Shown piece by piece: positions 18,168 through 25,830 of a DNA stretch of 64,000 nucleotides (within the stretch, counting starts at the first letter, position 1; every line of letters begins with the position of its first letter). The position numbers and the translations under genes were made by a program. A model generated the notes under the pieces. It was given only the letters and a program-made list of their open reading frames with translations. It was not told where the DNA came from and searched no databases. The stretch is from Moheibacter stercoris (GTDB lineage: Bacteria; Bacteroidota; Bacteroidia; Flavobacteriales; Weeksellaceae): contig NZ_JBEPMO010000002.1 of NCBI RefSeq assembly GCF_040545805.1, positions 62,001-126,000 on the forward strand. The letters run 5' to 3'.

Positions 18168-20744
18168 GTGTCCAAAAAAGAAACTCCCTTAATGCAGCAA
18201 TACAACAGCATCAAAGCAAAATATCCAGATGCTTTATTGTTATTTCGTGTGGGTGATTTTTATGAAACCTTTGGAGAAGACGCTATCCGTTGTTCCAAAA
18301 TTTTGGACATTGTTCTAACCAAAAGAGCAAACGGTTCTGCCTCTCATATTGAACTGGCTGGTTTTCCACATCATTCTTTGGAAACCTACTTGCCGAAATT
18401 GGTTCGTGCAGGTTTACGAGTCGCGATTTGTGATCAATTGGAAGATCCTAAGATGACCAAAACTATCGTCAAACGCGGTGTTACGGAATTGGTCACGCCT
18501 GGGGTTGCACTGAATGACGAAGTTCTTTCAGCCAAAACCAATAATTTCTTGATGGCTGTCCATATGGAAGTAGATCGATATGGTGTGGCATTATTGGACA
18601 TTTCGACAGGTGAATTTTTGGTTTCAGAAGGTTCAAAAGATCATTTTCATAAATTGATTCAAAGCTTTCGACCAAGTGAAATTATCTATCAGAAACGAAA
18701 GAAAATTGAATTTCCTGAAGTTAAAAGTACCTTTCAAATTGAAGATTGGGCTTTTCAATTGGATTATGCGATTGATAAATTAACCCATCATTTCAAGGTC
18801 AAATCGCTGAAAGGATTTGGAATTGAAAATTTGACATTGGGAACGATTGCCGCAGGAGCAATTTTTTCTTATTTGGACGAAACTCATCATTTCGACATCC
18901 AACATATCACCCAAATTCAACGATTGGACGCCAATAGTTTTGTTTGGATGGATCCCTTTACCATTCGAAATTTAGAATTGATTTATTCGCCTCACGAAAA
19001 TGCCAAAACATTATTGTCCATCATGGATCATACACAATCTGCTATGGGTGCAAGATTGTTGAATAGATGGATGGTAATGGTGCTGAAAGACGCTGATAGG
19101 ATCAAAGCAAGGCAAGAAGTGGTTGAGTTCTTTTTGAAAGAAGATGAACATCGTTTTTCAGTACGTGAAAAAATTGAATCACTATCGGATTTGGAACGAA
19201 TGGCTGCCAAAATTTCGACGGGTAGAATTACTCCGAAACAACTTCGTTATTTGGCACAAAGTCTTCAAGTCATTACAGAAATCAAAGAAGAATTTAGTGG
19301 TGAAAAAAGAATTCAACATTTGATCAACGAAATCAAAGATTGGTCAAAGGTTGCGTGTAAAGTTCTTCAAGCATTAACCGAAGATCCACCTCATCAATTG
19401 GTCAAGGGAAATGTTATTGCTTCGGGGATTTCAGAAGAATTGGATCATTTAAGAGGTCTACAAAACACGGGAAAGGATTATTTAGAAGAGCTTCGAATCC
19501 GTGAATCAGAGCGTTCAGGCATCCCAAGTGTCAAAGTTTCGTTCAATAATGTATTCGGATATTACATTGAAGTTCGAAATACGCATAAGGACAAAGTCCC
19601 TGCGGATTGGATCAGAAAACAGACCTTGGTCAATGCAGAACGTTATATTACAGAAGAATTAAAGGAATACGAAAATCAAATTTTAGGAGCAGAAGAAAAA
19701 ATTCTTTCTCTTGAAACCCAATTGTTCAATACATTGATTCAGGAATTGGTGGATGAACTACCCGAAATTCAAAATTCGGCTCGTGCTATTGCACAACTTG
19801 ACGTTTTGTCTTCCTTTGCCGAATTGGCTCAGACGAATCATTACGTTAAACCTGAAATTTCGGAAGGAAATGATTTGATCATTGAAGATGGTCGTCATCC
19901 TGTAATTGAAAAGCAATTGAAACCTGGAGAATCCTACATTGCCAATAGCGTTTCACTTGTACCCAACGACCAACAAATCATCATGATTACAGGTCCAAAT
20001 ATGTCGGGAAAATCAGCATTGTTACGTCAAACAGCCTTGATTGTATTGATGGCGCAAATGGGAAGTTTCGTTCCTGCTAAAAATGCTCAAGTTGGGATTG
20101 TAGACAAAATCTTTACACGTGTTGGAGCATCTGATAATATTTCGTCGGGCGAATCAACCTTTATGGTGGAGATGAATGAAACCTCTAGTATTCTCAATAA
20201 TTTGTCTGAAAAAAGTTTAATTCTTTTGGATGAAATTGGAAGAGGAACGAGCACCTATGATGGAATTTCTATTGCATGGGCGATTTCTGAATTCATCCAT
20301 GAACATAAATTTCGACCAAAAACCTTATTTGCCACGCATTATCACGAATTAAATGAAATGACCAAATCATTTCCTCGCATCAAAAATTTCAATGTGAGTG
20401 TCAAAGAAGCAAAGGATACGATTCTTTTTATGCGTAAATTAGTACCAGGTGGAAGTGAACATAGTTTTGGAATTCACGTAGCGAAAATGGCTGGAATGCC
20501 TGCATGGGTTTTGAAAAGAGCCAATGAAGTTTTAAAAACCTTGGAGAAATCTCCTACGCAAAAAAACATGAGTGATCAAGCGCAAAAAACTACTGAAGAA
20601 AATTTGCAATTGAGTTTTTTCCAATTAGATGACCCTATTTTGGAATCGATACGTGAAGAATTATTGGGAATTGACATCAATACCTTGACTCCTGTTGAAG
20701 CACTTATGAAACTAAACGAAATCAAAAGAAAGTTAGGTCGATAA
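18168..20744 (+). CDS. mutS: DNA mismatch repair protein MutS
   Basis: MutS recognises mismatches and starts repair as a dimeric ATPase. The 858-residue length is normal. The start is a GTG. The mismatch-binding domain has the Phe-x-Glu motif in LLFRVGDFYETFGEDA. The connector, lever and clamp regions follow, and the ATPase domain has Walker A GPNMSGKSALLRQ (from residue 610) and Walker B LILLDEIGRGTSTYDG, plus the THYHELNEM signature. The upstream intergenic stretch holds a GCAAAG-rich repeat. The next gene, an M48 peptidase, follows after 54 bases and may be co-transcribed. Confidence 0.98.
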   Translation: MSKKETPLMQQYNSIKAKYPDALLLFRVGDFYETFGEDAIRCSKILDIVLTKRANGSASHIELAGFPHHSLETYLPKLVRAGLRVAICDQLEDPKMTKTIVKRGVTELVTPGVALNDEVLSAKTNNFLMAVHMEVDRYGVALLDISTGEFLVSEGSKDHFHKLIQSFRPSEIIYQKRKKIEFPEVKSTFQIEDWAFQLDYAIDKLTHHFKVKSLKGFGIENLTLGTIAAGAIFSYLDETHHFDIQHITQIQRLDANSFVWMDPFTIRNLELIYSPHENAKTLLSIMDHTQSAMGARLLNRWMVMVLKDADRIKARQEVVEFFLKEDEHRFSVREKIESLSDLERMAAKISTGRITPKQLRYLAQSLQVITEIKEEFSGEKRIQHLINEIKDWSKVACKVLQALTEDPPHQLVKGNVIASGISEELDHLRGLQNTGKDYLEELRIRESERSGIPSVKVSFNNVFGYYIEVRNTHKDKVPADWIRKQTLVNAERYITEELKEYENQILGAEEKILSLETQLFNTLIQELVDELPEIQNSARAIAQLDVLSSFAELAQTNHYVKPEISEGNDLIIEDGRHPVIEKQLKPGESYIANSVSLVPNDQQIIMITGPNMSGKSALLRQTALIVLMAQMGSFVPAKNAQVGIVDKIFTRVGASDNISSGESTFMVEMNETSSILNNLSEKSLILLDEIGRGTSTYDGISIAWAISEFIHEHKFRPKTLFATHYHELNEMTKSFPRIKNFNVSVKEAKDTILFMRKLVPGGSEHSFGIHVAKMAGMPAWVLKRANEVLKTLEKSPTQKNMSDQAQKTTEENLQLSFFQLDDPILESIREELLGIDINTLTPVEALMKLNEIKRKLGR

Positions 20745-20798
20745 TTGAATTGGAACAAACTTTGTAAAACAAAAAATAGAACCTTCAAAAAAATACAT

Positions 20799-21605
20799 AT
20801 GAAAAAATTAGCTTTGATGATAGGAGCCATTTTGGTGATTACATCTTGCGCTACCAACCCGTTAACTGGTAGACAATCTTTATCATTGGTTTCCAATGCA
20901 CAATTATTCCCTCAAGCATTTGCACAATATGACCAAGTATTAGGAGAAAGCGAGGTTGATAAAACATCAAAAGATGCCAAGATGGTCAATGAAGTTGGAC
21001 AACGAATAAAATTTGCGGCAGAAAAATTCTATGCACAAATCGGTCAAGGAAGTTCTTTGCAAGGTTATGAATGGGAGTTTAGCTTGATCAAAAATGATGC
21101 ATTAAACGCTTGGTGTATGCCAGGTGGAAAAGTTGCGTTTTACACAGGAATTTTACCTGTTTGTAAAAATGAAGATGGTGTTGCGGTTGTCATGGGTCAC
21201 GAAGTAGCACATGCTTTGGCGGGTCATAGTGCAGAACAAGTATCAAACGGAATGTTAGCGCAAGGAATAATGTTGGGCGGAAATGTTGCGATCTCAAATG
21301 AACAATGGAAAAATGTTTTCAATCAGTTATATCCGGTAGGTGCACAATTGGGAATGTTGAAATATGGCCGAAGCATGGAATTGGATTCCGATGAAGCAGG
21401 ATTGTATTTGATGGCTATGGCTGGATATAATCCTCAAGAAGCAGTAGCTTTCTGGGAAAGAATGCAAAATGCTTCTGCTGGGAAACAATCTCCACCAGAA
21501 TTTTTGAGTACGCACCCTAATCCTGGAAACAGAATTGCGCAGATTCAAAAAATCATGCCAAAAGCAATGGAATATTACAATGCTAGTCCTTACAAAGGGA
21601 AATAA
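20799..21605 (+). CDS. M48-family metallopeptidase lipoprotein
   Basis: The 268-residue product starts at the ATG at 20799 with a lipoprotein signal peptide (GAILVITSC, Cys17, followed by ATNPLTGR, a sequence common in this family). The peptidase core has the zinc motif HEVAHALAGH with His134, Glu135 and His138, and the third ligand region ELDSDEAGLYLMAMAGYNP. STHPNPGNRIAQI near the end is typical of the LoiP/YggG/BepA-like M48 group, which removes misfolded outer-membrane proteins. The frame is open upstream to the mutS stop, but that part lacks a signal and starts with a rare codon. A terminator follows. Confidence 0.92.
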   Translation: MKKLALMIGAILVITSCATNPLTGRQSLSLVSNAQLFPQAFAQYDQVLGESEVDKTSKDAKMVNEVGQRIKFAAEKFYAQIGQGSSLQGYEWEFSLIKNDALNAWCMPGGKVAFYTGILPVCKNEDGVAVVMGHEVAHALAGHSAEQVSNGMLAQGIMLGGNVAISNEQWKNVFNQLYPVGAQLGMLKYGRSMELDSDEAGLYLMAMAGYNPQEAVAFWERMQNASAGKQSPPEFLSTHPNPGNRIAQIQKIMPKAMEYYNASPYKGK

Positions 21606-21634
21606 ATAGTAAAATAAGAGATTACAATAAGATA

Positions 21635-21670
21635 AAAATAAGGCGGTCATAGGATCGCCTTATTTTTTTT
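21635..21670 (+). terminator. Intrinsic terminator of M48 gene
   Basis: ATAAGGCG and CGCCTTAT pair around a ten-base loop, followed by eight T. It separates the peptidase gene from the MATE leader. Confidence 0.8.
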
Positions 21671-21696
21671 GATCGTAACATACTTAATATTTTTTT

Positions 21697-21704
21697 TACC
21701 TTTG
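21697..21704 (+). promoter_or_regulatory. Bacteroidota -7 box of the MATE leader
   Basis: TACCTTTG matches TAnnTTTG. It predicts a start near 21708, so the transcript would carry a leader of about 100 bases before the MATE start codon. Confidence 0.55.
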
Positions 21705-21724
21705 CTGTCAAATTCATCAAAACC

Positions 21725-21757
21725 ATGTACATCATAGCTTTTGGATTCTTTGCGTAA
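21725..21757 (+). CDS. Ten-residue leader peptide MYIIAFGFFA
   Basis: A complete reading frame of ten codons plus TAA starts 20 bases after the -7 box and ends 50 bases before the MATE gene. The peptide MYIIAFGFFA is hydrophobic and aromatic. Its codons 4-8 form one arm of a hairpin (21734-21747 with 21789-21801) whose second arm ends 6 bases before the MATE ATG. This is the geometry of translational attenuators such as those of erm and cat genes, in which a stalled ribosome on the leader frees the downstream start. That the peptide is translated is inference; no Shine-Dalgarno-like sequence is needed in this phylum and none is clear. Confidence 0.5.
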   Translation: MYIIAFGFFA

Positions 21758-21801
21758 GAATCATTCTTGAGAAATAAACTTCCATTTCAATCAAAAGCTA
21801 T
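21734..21801 (+). promoter_or_regulatory. Candidate attenuator hairpins upstream of MATE gene
   Basis: ATAGCTTTTGGATT (21734-21747) pairs with AATCAAAAGCTAT (21789-21801) over 13 base pairs with one bulged G. A competing hairpin, GATTCTT with AAGAATC (21744-21750 and 21756-21762), uses part of the same left arm. The two structures exclude each other in part, so the leader could switch between a closed and an open MATE start. Confidence 0.5.
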
Positions 21802-21807
21802 TGTATT

Positions 21808-23232
21808 ATGTCATCTATAAAATCACAACATAAATTATCTTATTATTTTAAAATCGTTTGGCAAGCCTTAAAAGGAGAGGCCAACTATGATTACACATCT
21901 GGAAATTTAAAAAAAGCTGTACTTCTACTTGCCATTCCTATGATGTTGGAAATGGTTTTGGAATCTGTCTTTGCGTTGGTGGATTTGTATTTTGTCGGTC
22001 ATTTGGAAAACAGCAGTTTTGCAGTTCAAACCGTAGGATTAACCGAATCCGTTTTAACCATTGTTTATTCGATTTCCATAGGATTGAGCATGGCAGCTAC
22101 AGCTATTGTAGCTCGTAGGATTGGAGAAAAAAATCCAGAAGCAGCAGCCAGAGCAGGCGCGCAAACCTTATTGATCTCTCTAGGAATCAATCTGATTATC
22201 ACAATATTTGGCGTTATCTATGCCAAGGAAATTCTTCTTTTGATGGGGTCTTCGGAGGTATCTGCCGAATATGGAAAAACCTTTGTACAAATCATGATGG
22301 GTGGAAGTTTTAGCATCGTTTTGTTGTTTCTCATCAACGGGATTTTCAGGGGAATTGGGGATGCTGCCATCGCGATGAAAAGTTTGTGGCTTGCCAATGG
22401 CGTGAACATTATCCTCGCTCCTATTTTGATTTCAGGAATTGGAAATTTTGACGGATGGGGTTTAACCGGCGCAGCTATTGCTACGACCATTGGTCGATCA
22501 ACGGGAGTTGCCTATCAGTTATGGCATTTATTCTCACCCAAAAGTAAATTGCAAATGAACTTTGGACATTTCGTTCCGAATTTCAACCAAATAAAAGCTG
22601 TTTTAAAAGTAGCTTCTCCTGGCGTGATGCAGTTTGTCATCGCCTCTTGTAGTTGGATTTTCTTAGCGAGATTGGTAGCTGAATCGGGTGGCGACGAAGC
22701 ATCTGCTGGATACCAAACAGCGCTTCGTGTCATGATGTTCTTTATGCTACCCGCATGGGGATTTAGCAATGCCGCAGCCACTCTTGTGGGGCAAAATTTG
22801 GGAGCTAAACAAGTTGAAAGAGCCACACAATCTGTTTATACAACAGCCAAATACAATGTAATGTACATGGCGATTGTAATGATTATATCCTATGTATTTG
22901 CAGCTGACATCATGCAGTTTTTCACCAACGATCAAGAGGTTGTAAAAATCGCGACTCGTGCTTTATACATTTTGAGCGCTGGTTATATTTTCTATGGTGT
23001 GGGAATGGTGATGGTTAGTGCATTTAATGGTGCGGGCGATACATGGACGCCAACTTGGATTAACTTCTTTGGATTCTGGTTGTTTCAAATTCCATTTGCA
23101 TACTTCTTGGCCAATACAATGAATCTAAAGGAAACAGGAGTATTTATTGCAATTCCTGTGGCAGAAACACTGATTTCAATCGCCGGTTTGATTCTTTTCA
23201 AAATGGGAAGATGGAAGAAGGTGAAGGTCTAG
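21808..23232 (+). CDS. MATE-family multidrug efflux transporter
   Basis: The 474-residue protein has twelve predicted membrane segments in two homologous halves, each opening with the family pattern (AIPMMLEMVLESVFALVDLYFVGHL in the first half, ASPGVMQFVIASCSWIFLARLVAESGG in the second). MATE proteins export cationic drugs and dyes in exchange for Na+ or H+. The N-terminal 30 residues before the first helix are unusually long and polar. Expression is probably set by the leader peptide and hairpins just upstream, which would fit induction by a compound that slows ribosomes, possibly a transported drug (inference). A perfect palindromic repeat 40 bases after the stop could serve as terminator. 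Confidence 0.93.
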   Translation: MSSIKSQHKLSYYFKIVWQALKGEANYDYTSGNLKKAVLLLAIPMMLEMVLESVFALVDLYFVGHLENSSFAVQTVGLTESVLTIVYSISIGLSMAATAIVARRIGEKNPEAAARAGAQTLLISLGINLIITIFGVIYAKEILLLMGSSEVSAEYGKTFVQIMMGGSFSIVLLFLINGIFRGIGDAAIAMKSLWLANGVNIILAPILISGIGNFDGWGLTGAAIATTIGRSTGVAYQLWHLFSPKSKLQMNFGHFVPNFNQIKAVLKVASPGVMQFVIASCSWIFLARLVAESGGDEASAGYQTALRVMMFFMLPAWGFSNAAATLVGQNLGAKQVERATQSVYTTAKYNVMYMAIVMIISYVFAADIMQFFTNDQEVVKIATRALYILSAGYIFYGVGMVMVSAFNGAGDTWTPTWINFFGFWLFQIPFAYFLANTMNLKETGVFIAIPVAETLISIAGLILFKMGRWKKVKV

Positions 23233-23272
23233 TTTTCTTTTTTTCTAATTAGAATATTTTTATTTACTATTT

Positions 23273-23305
23273 AGCCCTAACAGGGTTTGAAACCCTGTTA
23301 GGGCT
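23273..23305. repeat. 33-base perfect palindrome, probable dispersed repeat
   Basis: AGCCCTAACAGGGTTT and its exact complement AAACCCTGTTAGGGCT are separated by a single G. The stem is GC-rich compared with its AT-rich setting and followed by a short T run, so it may end the MATE transcript. Palindromes of this kind (CCTAACAGGGTTT core) are, as I recall, common between genes of Flavobacteriia and may be a REP-like mobile element; other copies would have to be sought outside this window. Confidence 0.6.
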
Positions 23306-23368
23306 TTCTACAAGTGTGGGAAAAATCGGGCAGGGAGGAAAGTAGATATCCTTTTTGGCTTCGACTCC

Positions 23369-23722
23369 GCTCAGCCACCATTTATTTACCGAAACTGCGT
23401 TTCTCCTCTTAATATCAAATGCTCAGCCTTCATAAATTTGCCGAAACTGCGTTTCTCCTCTTAATATCAAATGCTCAGCCACCATTTATTTACCGAAACT
23501 GCATTTCTTCTCTTACTATCAAATGCTCAGCCACCATTTATTTACCGAAACTGCGTTTCTCCTCTTACTATCAAATGCTCAGCCACCATTTATTTACCGA
23601 AACTGCATTTCTCCTCTTACTATCAAATGCTCAGCCACCATTTATTTACCGAAACTGCGTTTCTCCTCTTATTATCAAATGCTCAGCCACCATTTATTTA
23701 CCGAAACTGCATTTCTCCTCTA
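23369..23722. repeat. 52-base tandem repeat, 6.8 copies
   Basis: Copies begin at 23369, 23421, 23473, 23525, 23577, 23629 and 23681, each exactly 52 bases apart; the last is cut after about 41 bases. Every unit starts GCTCAGCC, holds the hairpin GAAAC-TGC-GTTTC (or a variant with ATTTC) and a CTCTTA-ATCAAAT segment. Copy 2 differs most (CTTCATAAATTTG instead of ACCATTTATTTA). Copies 3-7 alternate between ATTTC and GTTTC, which suggests growth by doubling of a 104-base pair of units. Because 52 is not a multiple of three, the same peptide appears in all three frames; no gene is likely. The region 23233-23823 holds no other gene. Confidence 0.9.
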
Positions 23723-23778
23723 GTTTGAATTTTCAGTCAATCCATTTAAGCCAAAAAGATAGGAACGGATAGCCCGGT

Positions 23779-23804
23779 CTCGTCTCGTCTTAAAACGAGA
23801 CGAG
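23779..23804. repeat. GC-rich inverted repeat
   Basis: CTCGTCTCGT and ACGAGACGAG form a perfect ten-base-pair stem around CTTAAA. Flanks AGCCCGG and AGCCCGCCC add further GC. It closes the repeat region 20 bases before the MazG-like gene's stop and looks like another dispersed palindrome. It might also end the converging transcripts. Confidence 0.6.
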
Positions 23805-23823
23805 AGCCCGCCCAATACATAGT

Positions 23824-24294
23824 TTATCTTTCTATAATCGTTTTTAAGTCAGCTGGCGAATAGTTTACAGACTTCAAGGTTTTGTCATCGTCTTTGCGAT
23901 AGACCAAATAAAGTCCATCCTTTTCTTTGTAATAGCTCTGGGTTCCATCTTTTTCTAAATAATGTTGCATAGTAGCAGCAGCTTCTTCGACAGTTTTGCA
24001 GGCTTTGGACATATTGGAACGTTGGACTTCGTCAAATAATTCGGAGAATTTATTTTGCAATCCGAATTCAAGAATAGCTCCCGCCAAAACATACTGAATG
24101 TCACAAAGTGCGTCGGCAACCTCTACGATGTCTTTGTTGTCAATGGCTTCTTGAAGTTCGTTTAATTCTTCTTGAATCAAGGAAACACGCAATTTGCATC
24201 TTGCTTCGGATGGGATTTGTGGAGTCTCTAAAATGGGATGTTGGAAGGTTTTGTGGAATTCGGCTACGGATGTTAATGATTTTGGGTCTTGCAT
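23824..24294 (-). CDS. MazG-like nucleotide pyrophosphohydrolase
   Basis: The 156-residue protein belongs to the MazG/phosphoribosyl-ATP pyrophosphohydrolase superfamily of all-helical enzymes that split nucleoside triphosphates into monophosphate and pyrophosphate. The metal-binding pattern EELNEL followed about 15 residues later by EVADALCD (ExxD) is present at about residues 38-60. The C-terminal extension (residues 95-156) with KTVEEAAATMQHYLEKDG and a Tyr-rich YYKEKDGLYLVYR hairpin is typical for a phosphoribosyl-ATP-diphosphatase-like Bacteroidota subgroup. I chose the ATG at 24294, because the longer frame to 24426 adds a basic non-conserved stretch that overlaps an intergenic repeat. 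The substrate is not known. Confidence 0.8.
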   Translation of the reverse strand: MQDPKSLTSVAEFHKTFQHPILETPQIPSEARCKLRVSLIQEELNELQEAIDNKDIVEVADALCDIQYVLAGAILEFGLQNKFSELFDEVQRSNMSKACKTVEEAAATMQHYLEKDGTQSYYKEKDGLYLVYRKDDDKTLKSVNYSPADLKTIIER

Positions 24295-24364
24295 TTTTGA
24301 TGTTTTATGTAGGATTGTATTCGGTATAAATGTAGGAATTTTTAGGTATTGGAATTGGTTGTTA

Positions 24365-24460
24365 TGCAAAGTTTCGTGAAGATTACGCAAAGGGGCGCGA
24401 AGTGAAGAATTATTTTTTAAACACAAAGCGTCATAAAGAAGAAATAAAGGTTCACTAAGT
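24365..24460. repeat. GCAAAG/CACAAAG-type degenerate repeat
   Basis: The interval holds several loosely spaced copies of the pattern GCAAAG, CACAAAG, CACTAAG and related words. A similar stretch occurs at 18089-18118 upstream of mutS. Such degenerate words are common between genes in this phylum; no coding or structural role is visible. The 250 bases between the MazG-like gene and sucC contain nothing else but the sucC terminator. Confidence 0.45.
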
Positions 24461-24472
24461 TATTTCAACGAA

Positions 24473-24499
24473 AAAAGGAACCCAAAATGGATTCCTTTT
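24473..24499 (-). terminator. Intrinsic terminator of sucC
   Basis: AAAAGGAA-C-CCA and TGG-A-TTCCTTTT pair with one mismatch around a short A loop. On the minus strand the stem is followed by a T run. Confidence 0.7.
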
Positions 24500-24546
24500 C
24501 TTTATGTTTTTATCTTGATACTTTGTACCTGATACTTGATACTAAA

Positions 24547-25740
24547 TTAAGCTACCACTTCTTTTACGCGGTCTGCAGCTTCTTGTAATGTAATCGCTGA
24601 CATTACTTTCAATCCTGAATCGTCAATCATTTGTTTTGCGATTTCAGCATTGGTTCCTTGTAAACGAACAATGATTGGAACTTTGATTGCATCACCCATG
24701 TTTTGGTAAGCATCTAAGATACCTTGAGCTACACGATCACAACGAACGATACCTCCGAAGATGTTCACCAAAATAGCTTTTACGTTTTCGTCTTTCAAAA
24801 TGATACGGAATGCTTTTTCAACACGTTCCGCATCTGCAGTTCCTCCAACGTCCAAGAAGTTTGCTGGGTTACCACCAGACAATTTTATGATGTCCATGGT
24901 TGCCATTGCCAATCCGGCTCCGTTCACCATACAACCTACGTTACCGTCCAATTTTACGAAGTTTAATCCGGCTTCACCAGCTTCAACTTCTGTTGCATCT
25001 TCTTCACGTGTATCACGCAATGCGGCTAAGTCTGGGTGACGGAACAAAGAGTTTCCATCTAACGAAACTTTTGCATCAACTGCCATGATTTGGTTGTCTG
25101 AAGTTTTCAACACTGGGTTGATTTCAAACATAGAAGCATCGATTCCTACGAATGCTTTGTATAAAGCGTCAATGAATTTTACGAAATCTTTGAAAGCAGC
25201 TCCGCTCAACCCTAAGTTGAAAGCGATTTTACGCGCTTGGAAACCTTGTAAACCTACAGCTGGATCAATTTCTTCTGTAAAGATTTTGTCTGGGGTATGT
25301 TCTGCTACTTCTTCAATGTCCATCCCTCCTTCAGTCGAGTACATGATCATGTTTTTTCCTGTCGCACGGTTCAATAAAACCGATACATAGAATTCAGAAG
25401 TTTCTGTTTCACCTGGATAGTACACATCTTCTGCAACCAATACTTGGTGAACTTTTTTCCCTTCTGCTGAAGTTTGTGGAGTTACCAATTGCATTCCGAT
25501 GATGTTCTGAGCGTTTTCTTTTAATTTGTCAAAATTTGGAGAAAACTTCACTCCTCCTCCTTTACCACGACCTCCTGCGTGAACTTGTGCTTTGACAACC
25601 CAACCTTCTTTTCCGGTCATTTCTGTCAATTTTTTAGCAGCTTCAACCGCTTCTTCAGGTGTAGTAGCGAGAATTCCTCTTTGGATTTTTACGCCGTATT
25701 TGTTTAAGATTTCTTTTCCTTGATATTCGTGAAGATTCAT
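24547..25740 (-). CDS. sucC: Succinate-CoA ligase, ADP-forming, beta subunit
   Basis: The subunit joins SucD to convert succinyl-CoA to succinate with ATP formation in the citric acid cycle. The 397 residues start MNLHEYQGKEILNKYGV and have the ATP-grasp fold with WVVKAQVHAGGRGKGGGVKF, the Mg-binding region FEINPVL and AVDAKVSLDGN, and the C-terminal ligase domain with NGAGLAMATMDIIKLSGGNPANFLDVGG and NIFGGIVRCDRVAQGI. The alpha-subunit gene is not adjacent, as is usual in this phylum. A -7 box (25764-25771 minus) lies 24 bases upstream. Confidence 0.97.
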   Translation of the reverse strand: MNLHEYQGKEILNKYGVKIQRGILATTPEEAVEAAKKLTEMTGKEGWVVKAQVHAGGRGKGGGVKFSPNFDKLKENAQNIIGMQLVTPQTSAEGKKVHQVLVAEDVYYPGETETSEFYVSVLLNRATGKNMIMYSTEGGMDIEEVAEHTPDKIFTEEIDPAVGLQGFQARKIAFNLGLSGAAFKDFVKFIDALYKAFVGIDASMFEINPVLKTSDNQIMAVDAKVSLDGNSLFRHPDLAALRDTREEDATEVEAGEAGLNFVKLDGNVGCMVNGAGLAMATMDIIKLSGGNPANFLDVGGTADAERVEKAFRIILKDENVKAILVNIFGGIVRCDRVAQGILDAYQNMGDAIKVPIIVRLQGTNAEIAKQMIDDSGLKVMSAITLQEAADRVKEVVA

Positions 25741-25763
25741 TTCTAAAAATTTTTACGTAGCCA

Positions 25764-25771
25764 CAAAAGTA
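25764..25771 (-). promoter_or_regulatory. Bacteroidota -7 box of sucC
   Basis: The minus strand reads TACTTTTG, an exact TAnnTTTG match, 23 bases before the sucC start. Confidence 0.5.
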
Positions 25772-25830
25772 AGAAAATCGTTGGATTTTCACTAAAATAA
25801 AGCATTGATTTTCGTCAGAATAGGTTTTGC

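Noticed and set aside
20745..20798. Longer N-terminus for the M48 peptidase
   Set aside because: It starts with TTG and would put 18 polar residues before the lipoprotein signal.
23369..23722. CRISPR array
   Set aside because: The 52-base units follow each other without variable spacers; the differences are point changes in the unit, and no cas genes are in the window.
23419..23772. Protein-coding genes made of repeats
   Set aside because: The same peptide appears in all three plus-strand frames because the unit length is 3n+1; there is no start context and no signal or domain.
24295..24426. Longer N-terminus for the MazG-like protein
   Set aside because: The added residues are basic, unlike family members, and fall in a degenerate intergenic repeat.
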